Shown here: one piece after another, positions 26,220 to 34,343 of the stretch
Position numbering within the stretch: position 1 is the first letter of the stretch
Layout: the number at the start of each line of letters is the position of its first letter
Assembly (NCBI GenBank): GCA_965248335.1
Contig: CBDFIY010000003.1
Coordinates: forward strand, 1,612,001 to 1,676,000
Length of the DNA: 64,000 bases
Reading direction: 5' to 3'
DNA from: CAKMZU01 sp965248335
Lineage (GTDB): Bacteria; Pseudomonadota; Gammaproteobacteria; Pseudomonadales; DT-91
The notes under the pieces: generated by a model
The model's database searches: none
The model's input: the letters and a program-made list of their open reading frames with translations, nothing else
Told to the model about the DNA's origin: nothing
Position numbers and translations under genes: made by a program

Positions 26220-26879
26220 TTAAGAAGATACCTTTTTTGGGTGTATAGTCACATCCCACTTTTTCAGCTCGGCATGTCTTGTAATGTGGGGTTGAATCTC
26301 GTCAAGCACTTCCTTACTTGGCCTTACACCTTTCGTATAAACCTTATCAATTAAATCAACAATTGTTTTTTTACATTTATGCACAAGACTTTTTGTCCAC
26401 TCCACCACCACATGAACTGAATTTAGAAGTGTGCCATTCCAATGGCTTTCCAAAAAAGCCCACCGCCTTTCAATGGGATTATATTTGCTGTGATAAGGAG
26501 GGTAGTAAACCAGCCTGATTCTCAGCCCAGTTTGACTGGAAAATTGCACCATCCGCAAAAGAAACTGAGTTCGCAGGCTATTACTCTCCGGGCCATTGTC
26601 TGTATAAATAATCAGCTCATCTTTGTCCTTGTTAGCTTCTTTGACATTCTCCCACCACAATTGCAGTGCATCACAAATAAAGTCGCTCGTCTTGTAGGAG
26701 AGTCCATAAACAACATGGAGTTGATCGTTATCTAGGTTAAGAATCCCAAATGGCACCATTTTATCTTTATCTGCCATATCGTGATCTAGCGCCTGGACCA
26801 CTTCTGCTCCGCGAGATTTACCCGCTCTGGAAAAGTCGCCGAGATTAACAGTAGCCTTGCAGTCTATGCTGATCTGCAA
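26220..26879 (-). CDS. ISAzo13-type transposase, C-terminal frame (orfB, copy 1)
   Basis: Catalytic half of the transposase: SIDCKATVNLGDFSRAGKSR (first Asp), LIIYTDNGPESNS (second Asp) and NPIERRWAFLESHWNG (Glu). Its frame is open back past an A8 run, where it would join orfA through a -1 shift to give NAIFDNVNKVRAEASQRQ and then this domain. Translation from the internal ATG alone would leave out part of the domain start. Confidence 0.85.
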   Translation of the reverse strand: MQISIDCKATVNLGDFSRAGKSRGAEVVQALDHDMADKDKMVPFGILNLDNDQLHVVYGLSYKTSDFICDALQLWWENVKEANKDKDELIIYTDNGPESNSLRTQFLLRMVQFSSQTGLRIRLVYYPPYHSKYNPIERRWAFLESHWNGTLLNSVHVVVEWTKSLVHKCKKTIVDLIDKVYTKGVRPSKEVLDEIQPHITRHAELKKWDVTIHPKKVSS

Positions 26880-27442
26880 CGTGTTTTGTCGTTGACTGGC
26901 TTCTGCTCTAACTTTGTTGACGTTGTCGAAGATGGCGTTAGTTTCTGGTATTTTTTTTCAGGTTTGGATTTCTGCACCTTGCGGAGCTTATAACCCATCC
27001 TATTCAGGATATTGCTAATGGTTCGCTCTTTAGGTAGAAGGTCTTCTTGCCAGTTCTTTTCCTCGACTAGCTTCTGCCGTACAACTTTGGCCGTTATGCG
27101 GGTATAGGCAAATGTATTTCTTAACCGTGAATCCGCTTGGCTTTCAGGCTCAACCAGGCTACGGATATCATCTTCAAGGCCTACCAGTGCAACCTCGGAT
27201 TTATTTTTTCCGCAGGGTTCATAATTTCCATAACAGATCATCCCAGTTTTTTTTTCGTTGATCCCTAATGCAACCGCCTTTCGTCCAAACCCAAAGGTTG
27301 ATTCAGTCAACCGGGCACTTCCACTGCAAAGGGTTTCAGAAACTTCAGCCATAAAAAGTCTTTTTTCAGGGTTTTTTAATAGCCTGGCTGCTAATTTGAA
27401 GAGAGAAATATACTCAGGTTCTATATCAATTGAAGTGGGCAT
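26864..27442 (-). CDS. ISAzo13-type transposase, N-terminal frame (orfA, copy 1)
   Basis: 192 codons, beginning MPTSIDIEPEYISLFKLAAR. The N-terminal, probably DNA-binding, half includes GRKAVALGINEKKTG, SLVEPESQADSRLRNTFAYT and ISNILNRMGYKLRKVQ, all as in ISAzo13-family proteins. After the A8 run (plus-strand T8 at 26951-26958) the frame reads a short low-complexity tail, so the functional enzyme probably arises by -1 frameshifting. Confidence 0.85.
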   Translation of the reverse strand: MPTSIDIEPEYISLFKLAARLLKNPEKRLFMAEVSETLCSGSARLTESTFGFGRKAVALGINEKKTGMICYGNYEPCGKNKSEVALVGLEDDIRSLVEPESQADSRLRNTFAYTRITAKVVRQKLVEEKNWQEDLLPKERTISNILNRMGYKLRKVQKSKPEKKYQKLTPSSTTSTKLEQKPVNDKTRCRSA

Positions 27443-27526
27443 AAATAAAATAGAGAATAAACAACTTTAGACATGTAATGGTAGGGCATCATACGCTGGT
27501 AATGTTTAAAATGCTACTTCCCTAAG

Positions 27527-30211
27527 TTGCGTTTATTAACTTCTGATTACTTACACATTACTCAGCCGCAAGCGCTTAGAGAATTAATGGCGCTAGAGGG
27601 TGAGGGTGTTGAACTTAAAATTTTTGAAAGCAAAAATAAAAGCTTTCACATGAAATCGTATATTTTTGTTCGTGATGATGAAAGCGAGAATATCTATGAA
27701 GGCTGTGCTTTTATTGGCTCTAACAATATCAGTAAATCAGCGCTTACGGATGCGCATGAATGGTGTTTGCGTTACGACTATAAAAAACCTGATGAGTCAT
27801 TCGAGGCAGAACAGTTTCGTATGATACGTAAAAGTTTTGACCAAATATTTCATCATTCTTCTTCAGCGGTACATCTTACCGACCAGTGGATAACAAACTA
27901 TAACCGTGTTCGCCAAGCGCCAGTATTCAAGGCTGTGCCAGATGACGGGTGGGTTGATGAGAGTGAGTTTACGCCGAACAGTGTGCAAGAAGAGGCATTG
28001 CTTGCACTAAGGTCGACACGAGAAGAAGGCTTTACTAGCGGATTAGTTGTGCTTGCTACAGGCATGGGGAAGACATGGCTGTCTGCATTTGATGCACAAC
28101 AAATAGATGCAAAGCGTGTTTTATTTGTTGCTCATCGAGAAGAAATACTTGTTCAGGCGCTAAATACCTACGCTAAGCTATGGCCAGAAAAAAGTTCTGG
28201 ATTTTATGGCGGTACAATAAAACAAAAAGATAAAGAGATGCTATTTGCTTCGGTACAAACACTGGGTAAAAAAATACATTTACATCAGTTTCACCCCGAT
28301 GATTTTGACTATATTGTGGTTGATGAATTCCATCATGCAAGCGCACAAACTTACCGAAATATTATTGAATATTTTCAACCAAAATTTTTGTTAGGGATCA
28401 CAGCGACACCAGAGCGGAGTGACCAAGCGGATATTTTGACTTTATGCGCCAATAATTTGGTTTTTGAACGTAATCTTGTCAACGGGATTGAGAATAAGAT
28501 TTTAGTGCCTTTCCATTACTATGCTGTGTGGGATGAATTTGTGGATTATGCGCAAATTCCTTGGCGACATGGACGATTTGACCCTGAAGCAGCCAATGCG
28601 CAATTCGCAACAAAAAAGAGAGCACACCATATTTTTTCTCAATGGCAGAAGCATCAGCAAAGCCGAACGTTAGCATTTTGCGTATCTCAAAAGCATGCTG
28701 ATTTTATGGCCGAAGCTTTTAATCGTTATTTTACAGATGCACATTTAAAAGCCGTATCAGTGCATAGTACATCAGCTATTCGTCGTAGTGAGGCTTTGAG
28801 TCTTTTAGATAGAGGTGAGATTCAAGTTATTTTTTCAGTTGATTTATTCAATGAAGGGACAGATTTGCCCTCAATCGATACTATTCTGATGTTGAGGCCC
28901 ACCGAATCGAATATTGTTTTTTTGCAGCAGTTAGGGCGAGGCTTGCGATTGAATACCTATAAAACGCATTTAGTGGTTATTGATTTTATAGGAAACCATA
29001 ACTCGTTTTTAAATAAAATTGATGTTATGGGAGAGCCCCAGTCCCAGGAAAAATCAGTAACGGAAAAAGCGCAACTCACTGTAGAGCCAAAGCTGGCTGA
29101 TGGTTGTTTCGTCAATATTGATCCGCGAATAACAGATTTTTGGCAGGCACTGATGAAGAGAATGAAACACAGTGCAGAAGAAGATTATCAAATGCTCTCG
29201 GTACGCCTTGGGCACAGGCCTACACTTACTGAATTTTATCGTGAGGGTTATGATGTTACCAAGCTAAATAAGCAACATAAAAGCTGGTTTGGCTTGGTTG
29301 CAAAACAAGATGCTGATGATGAAATGCGCGCAATTATATCGGATCATCATGATTTCTTATTGAATGCTGTGCAATCGATGACGATGAGTAAATCGTTTAA
29401 AGCTATTTTACTGGAAGCCTTTTTAGCGCTTGATGGCTTTAGGTATCCGCCTACGATTAAATCGTTATCTGAAAGAAGTTGGCATACACTTTTTAAATAC
29501 CCTCAACTTATGAAAACAGAATTACCCAAAAATATACAAGGCTTAAAAGCGGTTGATAATGCATGGGTAAACTATTGGAAAAGAAATCCTGTTTCAGCAT
29601 TTACAAAGGGAGAAAATGCGTGGTTTATCGTAAAAGATGGTCATTTCTCTGCTAATTTTTCTGTACATAAAGAAGCTATAAATACGTTGAAGGTATTGGT
29701 TCAAGAGCTTGTGGATTTTAGATTGGCGCAATATGTTGATCGAAATCAAGTCAGAAAAAATATTGAAGCACTTGATGCTTTAGAGGCGAATGATAGCAAA
29801 ATTGTAGCTTTGCCTTACTATCCAAATATAAAGATTGCTTGTGGTCATTTTAAGCTAGGGCGCGATGATACCTGTGAAATGATGAATGTTGAACTTTATA
29901 ATGTGGATCCAAGTAAACATTTTCTTGCACGGGCTTCGGGTAATTCGATGAATGGGGGGAAGCATCCTATTCACGATGGCGATTTACTTTTATTAGAAAC
30001 GTTGAGTTCAGACAGGGCTGGGTCGATTACAGGTAATACTCTGGTCATCGAAACCCAAGATACTGCTGGGGATAATCAGTATTTATTGCGTGTCGTTGAG
30101 AAGCGAGAAGGTGTGTATTGGTTGCGTGCGAATAATCCAGATTATGCGCCTATTCCGGTTGATGAAGGTTTTCGGACATTAGCACGATTGAAACAAATTG
30201 TGAGTGAGTAG
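27527..30211 (+). CDS. Remaining 3' frame of the interrupted PLD-helicase gene (894 codons)
   Basis: Directly readable domains: end of the PLD domain with HxK in FHMKSYIF and GSNNISKSAL (about residues 38-75); superfamily 2 helicase with ATGMGKTW (motif I, ~176), DEFHH (motif II, ~265), GITATPERSDQ, and motif VI in FLQQLGRGLRLN; a DUF3427 region (about 520-760); and a C-terminal S24/LexA-like fold, SGNSMNGG (~803) with HDGDLLLLE. In that last domain the position of the LexA catalytic lysine reads YLLRVV, with Arg instead of Lys, so self-cleavage is doubtful. It could be expressed only if a promoter or start lies at the IS edge (TTG 27527). Confidence 0.75.
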   Translation: MRLLTSDYLHITQPQALRELMALEGEGVELKIFESKNKSFHMKSYIFVRDDESENIYEGCAFIGSNNISKSALTDAHEWCLRYDYKKPDESFEAEQFRMIRKSFDQIFHHSSSAVHLTDQWITNYNRVRQAPVFKAVPDDGWVDESEFTPNSVQEEALLALRSTREEGFTSGLVVLATGMGKTWLSAFDAQQIDAKRVLFVAHREEILVQALNTYAKLWPEKSSGFYGGTIKQKDKEMLFASVQTLGKKIHLHQFHPDDFDYIVVDEFHHASAQTYRNIIEYFQPKFLLGITATPERSDQADILTLCANNLVFERNLVNGIENKILVPFHYYAVWDEFVDYAQIPWRHGRFDPEAANAQFATKKRAHHIFSQWQKHQQSRTLAFCVSQKHADFMAEAFNRYFTDAHLKAVSVHSTSAIRRSEALSLLDRGEIQVIFSVDLFNEGTDLPSIDTILMLRPTESNIVFLQQLGRGLRLNTYKTHLVVIDFIGNHNSFLNKIDVMGEPQSQEKSVTEKAQLTVEPKLADGCFVNIDPRITDFWQALMKRMKHSAEEDYQMLSVRLGHRPTLTEFYREGYDVTKLNKQHKSWFGLVAKQDADDEMRAIISDHHDFLLNAVQSMTMSKSFKAILLEAFLALDGFRYPPTIKSLSERSWHTLFKYPQLMKTELPKNIQGLKAVDNAWVNYWKRNPVSAFTKGENAWFIVKDGHFSANFSVHKEAINTLKVLVQELVDFRLAQYVDRNQVRKNIEALDALEANDSKIVALPYYPNIKIACGHFKLGRDDTCEMMNVELYNVDPSKHFLARASGNSMNGGKHPIHDGDLLLLETLSSDRAGSITGNTLVIETQDTAGDNQYLLRVVEKREGVYWLRANNPDYAPIPVDEGFRTLARLKQIVSE

Positions 30212-30306
30212 TTTCCAATGCTAGGCTACAAGTCTTATTGATGATATAGCCGTCGCCTTTATGTATCGTTAAACCATTGTTATACAATAACCTAACACTC
30301 AAGGAT

Positions 30307-30810
30307 TCACTTTCTCTTTAAAAGATACATGCGAATAACATTGTGATATTTACCCTGGGCAAAGTACTCTTCAATCAGACGGCCTTCTTCGATAAAGCCT
30401 GCTTTTTTATAAAGATGAATGGCTTTGTCATGCTCCTCATCAACGATTAAATAGACTTTACGCAGGTTTAATGAGACGAATGAGTAATTGATAGCGAGGT
30501 TGATGAGTGTTTGTGCGTAGCCTTTTCCTTGATGTTCATGAGCGATAATTATTTGGAATTCTGCTGTTCTATGGATGTGGTGAATATTGACCAGTTCAAC
30601 AATGCCAATAGTTTCTTTGCCATCGTTTTCAGCAATAAATCGCCTTTCTTTATGGTCGTGAATATGCTTTTTATATAGGTCTTCAAGTTCATCAAATGAT
30701 TCGTAGGGCTCTTCAAACCAATAAGACATGATATGTTCGTTATTGGCGAGCTGATGAATGAAATGTAAATCTTTTTTTTCGAGTGGTCGAAGTTTGATGT
30801 TGTTTTTCAT
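30307..30810 (-). CDS. speG: Spermidine N1-acetyltransferase
   Basis: GNAT-fold acetyltransferase (167 aa) that detoxifies excess spermidine using acetyl-CoA. Very close to E. coli SpeG: KLRPLEKKDL at the start, YWFEEPYESFDEL, LYKKHIHDHKERRFI (allosteric polyamine-site region), EFQIIIAHEHQGKGYA (acetyl-CoA loop) and KAIHLYKKAGFIEEG. Cytoplasmic, dodecameric in relatives. Convergent with the helicase gene. Confidence 0.92.
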   Translation of the reverse strand: MKNNIKLRPLEKKDLHFIHQLANNEHIMSYWFEEPYESFDELEDLYKKHIHDHKERRFIAENDGKETIGIVELVNIHHIHRTAEFQIIIAHEHQGKGYAQTLINLAINYSFVSLNLRKVYLIVDEEHDKAIHLYKKAGFIEEGRLIEEYFAQGKYHNVIRMYLLKRK

Positions 30811-30950
30811 GGGCTATTTCATGTCTGTGTGTGCGGTTGAATCGATTATTTATTCGGTGGCTTACAAAGGCGCTTTAAATTGTGCGCTTGAGCCATTCCT
30901 TGGCAGGGTGTTAATAGGTAGGAGGCAAATTGCCTCAGGTTGCGGCGTGA

Positions 30951-31388
30951 TCAATCCTTAATATGAGTGAGCTTAAATTGTGGGTTAAATGTCAGTTCTA
31001 ATTTATTGCTAAGATCGACCTTATATTTTTTCTTACTACGCTCAATGGATAAGACTTTGACGTCTTTATAATGTTTAGCAATATAGTCGGCAATGGGTTT
31101 GGGTATGATGGTTGTTGGAACAGCGCTGTGTTTGCACTCTACATCCTTCCAATTGCCCATTTCATCAAATTTTACAGAACTTCCATTTGTAAAAGTTACC
31201 TTATACGATTTATTCATTAATCCTGAATCGATTTTTGCATAAGCAATCGTTAGCTCAGAAAAATTTTTCTTGATGAATGCCTGAGCAGGGGGCGGTATTT
31301 CTGTGATAGGTATTTGCTTATCAGAGAAGCAAACATTCATGCTGAATATAAGGAAAAATAGTGAAGGTATAAAGCATATTCGGTTCAT
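30951..31388 (-). CDS. Secreted PepSY-like protein
   Basis: 145 aa with an N-terminal signal peptide (ICFIPSLFFLIFSMNVCFS, cleavage before DKQ). Two repeats of a PepSY-like/BLIP-like fold: PPPAQAFIKKNFSELTIAYA..YKVTFTNGSSVKFDEMGNW and PKPIADYIAKHYKDVKVLSI..YKVDLSNKLELTFNPQF. Such periplasmic proteins may restrain partner enzymes; no partner is evident here. The family is best known from Bacteroidetes. Single gene next to repeat copy G. Confidence 0.72.
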   Translation of the reverse strand: MNRICFIPSLFFLIFSMNVCFSDKQIPITEIPPPAQAFIKKNFSELTIAYAKIDSGLMNKSYKVTFTNGSSVKFDEMGNWKDVECKHSAVPTTIIPKPIADYIAKHYKDVKVLSIERSKKKYKVDLSNKLELTFNPQFKLTHIKD

Positions 31389-31515
31389 CAGGTTATCTCA
31401 AGTTTCTTCCTTGAGATTATACGACTAATGACTAAATACTCAATAAATTTTAAGTGTTGCTAGGCGGTAAAGTTTTTTAAAGGTTCCGGTGCAAGTAAAG
31501 CCTTCCCGGTTTTTA

Positions 31516-31638
31516 TACTGATCACCCTTGAAGATGCAATGGCGTTGCCGCGCTCGCTTACCCTAATCACTTACGAGCTGTAAGCTCATGGGGATTCACT
31601 CGCTTGCCGCCTTCTTGTATCTCCAATTCCGATGGGTA
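31516..31638 (+). repeat. Palindromic MITE-like repeat, copy G (full length), abutting an IS630 copy
   Basis: 123 bp, TACTGATCACCC...CCGATGGGTA, preceded by TA (31514-31515). Its 3' TA (31639-31640) is also the 5' TA of the IS630 element, so the two elements share one target dinucleotide. Confidence 0.85.
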
Positions 31639-31640
31639 TA

Positions 31641-32736
31641 TACCCAACTGACTTCAATGTGCGCGATTTAGCTGTTGGAAATTATCATTAATTCTACTGC
31701 CTAAATCAGCGCCAATTTCAGGTAGTATTTTTTCAAAAAACTCGCTAATTTTATTTTTAAAATCCTTTGCCGTGGAAAAGTACTGGTTATTCCTGACTTT
31801 TTCGTTCATCACCTTCCACAGCCGCTCTATGGGGTTTAGATTTGGGCTGTATGGTGGCAAGGTGTGAAGTTTAATGCCTAACTTGTCCGCAGCGCTCAGG
31901 ACAGCCTTGGATTTATGATAGCCAGCTCCATCTAAAACTAAATGCACTGTCTTCTCACTATAATGTGCTCGTATTTTATGGAAAAATTCAATAATCGAAT
32001 CGCCATTAACGGTGTCATATTGGCCGATAATAGCTTCTTCTATATGGGTGAGTTCGATAGCACCTATTATATTGAGCCGTGTCCGACTTCCCGTGGTCTC
32101 TATGGGTTTATCGACACCCGTTTTGATCCATCCCGATGTGATTTTTGTTGCTTGAGTTGGATGAACTGCGTCCATGAACAGTAAGGCTTCACCCTCTGAT
32201 AGCTCAGCTTTTAGCGCTTCATACTTTTCAATAAATTGCGCTTGTTTTTCAACATCAAACTTATGTGGAATGCCTTTAGGCTTTTTATAGCTGAAACCCT
32301 TTTGGTGTAACCACTGGGTTAGCCCTGAAACACTAAACTGCACACCCCAAGTTGTTTTAATATAATGACCAATTTGGCTCACTTGGGTATATATTTTTCC
32401 TGACAAATGAGTAACCAGCAACTGAGATTGCTCGTTATCTAGGTAACCTTTGGAGCCGCCATTGGTTGATAATAACTTTTCATCATTTAGGTAATCATTA
32501 AGATGCCGAACAATCGTGGACTCATCTTTTCTTAATGCCTGAGCGATCATTCTTGTCGACCAGCCTTCCGACCGCAACAAAACGACCTTCAAACGATCAC
32601 TTTCTCTACTGTCTCTTGCTTGCTTATGACGCAATTCCAGTGCAAGTTTTTCGTTTTTTGTCAGGTCGATTTTCAGCATCTGCGCACTATGATTATTTAC
32701 TCTTTATAAATCAAGTACTTTCAATAGCGATGGGTA
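31641..32736 (-). mobile_element. IS630-family insertion sequence, copy 2 (minus orientation)
   Basis: 1096 bp, TACCCAACTGACTTC...ATAGCGATGGGTA on the plus strand, flanked by TA at 31639-31640 and 32737-32738. Nearly identical to copy 1 at 5916-7011 and in inverted orientation to it. Inserted directly against repeat copy G. Confidence 0.9.
31654..32679 (-). CDS. IS630-family transposase, copy 2
   Basis: 341-aa DDE enzyme with the same helix-turn-helix and catalytic segments as copy 1; its last residue is His (QLNRAH) instead of Pro. Intact and probably active in trans on related ends, possibly including the short palindromic repeats. Confidence 0.92.
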   Translation of the reverse strand: MLKIDLTKNEKLALELRHKQARDSRESDRLKVVLLRSEGWSTRMIAQALRKDESTIVRHLNDYLNDEKLLSTNGGSKGYLDNEQSQLLVTHLSGKIYTQVSQIGHYIKTTWGVQFSVSGLTQWLHQKGFSYKKPKGIPHKFDVEKQAQFIEKYEALKAELSEGEALLFMDAVHPTQATKITSGWIKTGVDKPIETTGSRTRLNIIGAIELTHIEEAIIGQYDTVNGDSIIEFFHKIRAHYSEKTVHLVLDGAGYHKSKAVLSAADKLGIKLHTLPPYSPNLNPIERLWKVMNEKVRNNQYFSTAKDFKNKISEFFEKILPEIGADLGSRINDNFQQLNRAH

Positions 32737-32748
32737 TATATGCGTACG

Positions 32749-32862
32749 ATGTTTTATTGCATTGTCATTTTTGTCATCAATACTGGCCAAATGCTAAATG
32801 ATGGCGAACAACTTTTTAGTGAAAATAAAGTCGGTAATGTTGTTATCGTGGTGGCGGTATGA
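32749..32862 (+). CDS. Possible short remnant ORF beside IS630
   Basis: 37 codons, MFYCIVIFVINTGQMLNDGEQL..., ending in a hydrophobic tail (NVVIVVAV). It starts 12 bp after the IS end, so it could be the 3' part of a gene cut by the insertion. No family recognised; coding status doubtful. Confidence 0.2.
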   Translation: MFYCIVIFVINTGQMLNDGEQLFSENKVGNVVIVVAV

Positions 32863-33007
32863 GCATATTGTAGAGGGTCAAAGCAGGAGTATATTTCCTT
32901 AGTTAAGAAGGGCTAAGCGGTTAGGTGAATAGATGCGCAAATCGTGATGTAAGATTAGGGAACCTATTCAAATAAAAAAAGACTAATTTTTTTTAGAGAT
33001 TTTTCCT

Positions 33008-33547
33008 TTGTATTGTTTAAGATATTTATGTCTAATTACGCTTCTTTTATATCATATAAATTGTACCTGCGCGAGTCCGCCTACAGCTCAAAATAATATA
33101 TTTACTGTGCCTGAAGAGAAGGCTACTGGAGGTTTTTCTCAGAATGATTGTGGTAACGTAAAAACACCATTATTATTAAATAGCTCGGTTTTTTACCCTA
33201 GTGATCTAAGAAAAAAAGAGCCATTAGAGCATGTAGATGAAACGCATCCCTCGAATACAGGTAGGGTAGGAGGTTTGGGTTGGCTTGCAGCGGGGCTAAA
33301 ACAAGTTGGTGATTGCTTGATGGATATTGATACAAACAAGCAAAACCCAACTTCCCCTCCTGCTATTACTCCCAATGCAACAGTTCAGATAGATAGGTGT
33401 GATGATATAAAGAACCCTATCCCTCTGAATGAAGTCTATGCATATAACCTCGCTATCTACAAGATAAATAGGGATGGGGGATATGAAATACCCTATGATG
33501 ACAGAGTTAAAACTTGTTTGTGGTTTCCTTACGATGATAAGGATTGA
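33008..33547 (+). CDS. Hypothetical secreted protein
   Basis: 179 aa, read from a TTG at 33008 (no in-frame ATG gives the signal peptide; AGAG about 10 bp upstream is a weak ribosome binding site). N-terminal signal sequence YLCLITLLLYHINCTCA with cysteines near the cleavage site, then a Pro/Asn-rich chain with four spaced cysteines (QNDCGNV, VGDCLMD, DRCDDIKNP, KTCLWF) that could form disulfides. CGNV..P..LN and CDDIKNPIPLNE look like two related halves. No recognised family; exported role unknown. Confidence 0.5.
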   Translation: MYCLRYLCLITLLLYHINCTCASPPTAQNNIFTVPEEKATGGFSQNDCGNVKTPLLLNSSVFYPSDLRKKEPLEHVDETHPSNTGRVGGLGWLAAGLKQVGDCLMDIDTNKQNPTSPPAITPNATVQIDRCDDIKNPIPLNEVYAYNLAIYKINRDGGYEIPYDDRVKTCLWFPYDDKD

Positions 33548-33580
33548 CGGACCATAACAAACGCTTTAAACGGCGTTATA

Positions 33581-33703
33581 TACCGATCATCCTTGAAGAT
33601 GCAATGGCGTTGCCGCGCTCGCTTACCCTAATCACTTACGAGCTGTAAACTCATGGGGGTTCGCTCGCTTGCTGCCTTTTTACATCCCCAGTTCCGATGG
33701 GTA
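33581..33703 (+). repeat. Palindromic MITE-like repeat, copy H (full length)
   Basis: 123 bp, TACCGATCATCC...CCGATGGGTA, with TA on both sides (33579-33580 and 33704-33705). It lies about 35 bp after the secreted-protein stop and 70 bp before the IS3 left end. Confidence 0.85.
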
Positions 33704-33821
33704 TATCAAGGTATAGGGAAACCTCATGTGGTTTCTTTGAGTTTCCGCATGCTTTTTCACTGTATATCCCCCTGTGTCAGGATACTTGTCGCCTCTAAAA
33801 TTTTAATTAGAGGCATAAAAA

Positions 33822-34343
33822 ATGAGAAAATCGTTTACCCATTCGTTTAAGATACAGGCAATAGAAAAGGCATTGAGCCGACAAGAATGTATGAGCATCA
33901 AGGATGTGGCTGAAAACTTAGGTATTGGCCATTCGACGTTACAAAAATGGATTAGACAGGCTAAAGAGCAACGGCTTAATCAACCATTAGATGGTGGGGT
34001 AATGACCATGGTTAAAGAAAAAAGGCCCCAAGATTGGAGCGCTGAAGAACGTTTGAATATGGTCATTGCCTGCGGATCTTTGAGCGTCGAGGACATCAGC
34101 CAGCTTTGCCGAGAGAAAGGAATATACCCACATCATATCAACCAATGGAGAGGTGATTTTATCAAGAATAAGCCCCTATCGACTGCTTCAGAAATTCAAA
34201 GTGAGAATAAGCAATTTAAAAATGACATTAAGTTACTAAAAAAGGAGTTAAACCGTAAAGATAAGGCATTAGCTGAAACAGCAGCGCTGCTAGTACTCCA
34301 AAAAAAAGTCCACGAAATATGGGAAAGCGACGAGGCCAGCTAA
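33822..34343 (+). CDS. IS3-family transposase orfA
   Basis: 173 aa. Helix-turn-helix motif SIKDVAENLGIGHSTLQKWI (about residues 26-45), a second HTH-like segment (SVEDISQLCREKGIYPHHIN) and a C-terminal Lys-rich coiled coil that normally allows oligomerisation with the OrfAB fusion. Overlaps orfB by 25 bp; an A8 run at 34300-34307 is the likely -1 slippage site. Confidence 0.88.
   Translation: MRKSFTHSFKIQAIEKALSRQECMSIKDVAENLGIGHSTLQKWIRQAKEQRLNQPLDGGVMTMVKEKRPQDWSAEERLNMVIACGSLSVEDISQLCREKGIYPHHINQWRGDFIKNKPLSTASEIQSENKQFKNDIKLLKKELNRKDKALAETAALLVLQKKVHEIWESDEAS

Larger units (their letters stand above)
26208..27522 (-). mobile_element. ISAzo13-type insertion sequence, copy 1 (minus orientation)
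   Basis: 1315 bp with 14-bp imperfect terminal inverted repeats (GGGAAGTAGCATTT / GGGAGGCAGCATTT) and a 3-bp target duplication TAA at 26205-26207 and 27523-27525. The boundaries coincide with those of the inverted copy at 44323-45637 (identical length). Two overlapping frames encode the transposase. It interrupts the PLD-helicase gene. Confidence 0.92.
26002..30211 (+). pseudogene. PLD-nuclease/SF2 helicase/DUF3427 gene interrupted by an ISAzo13-type element
   Basis: The 5' part (26002-26207) encodes the start of a phospholipase-D-like domain (AINHATEIDIAVSFIRLSGL). An insertion sequence occupies 26208-27522 and the gene resumes at 27526. Removing the 1315-bp element and one TAA duplication (1318 bp) joins ..STPLK to LRLLTSDYLHITQ.. 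in a single frame of about 963 codons. The restored order is PLD-like nuclease, DEAD/DEAH helicase, helicase C, DUF3427, S24-like domain. The 5' fragment now ends at a TAA within the IS. Such nuclease-helicase proteins next to a methyltransferase suggest a DNA-processing or defence role (inference). The break is probably recent, since the reading frame is otherwise intact. Confidence 0.88.

Noticed and set aside
30758..30961. Plus-strand frame between speG and the PepSY-like gene
   Set aside because: It is mostly antisense to speG and intergenic sequence, with no start signal or recognisable domain.
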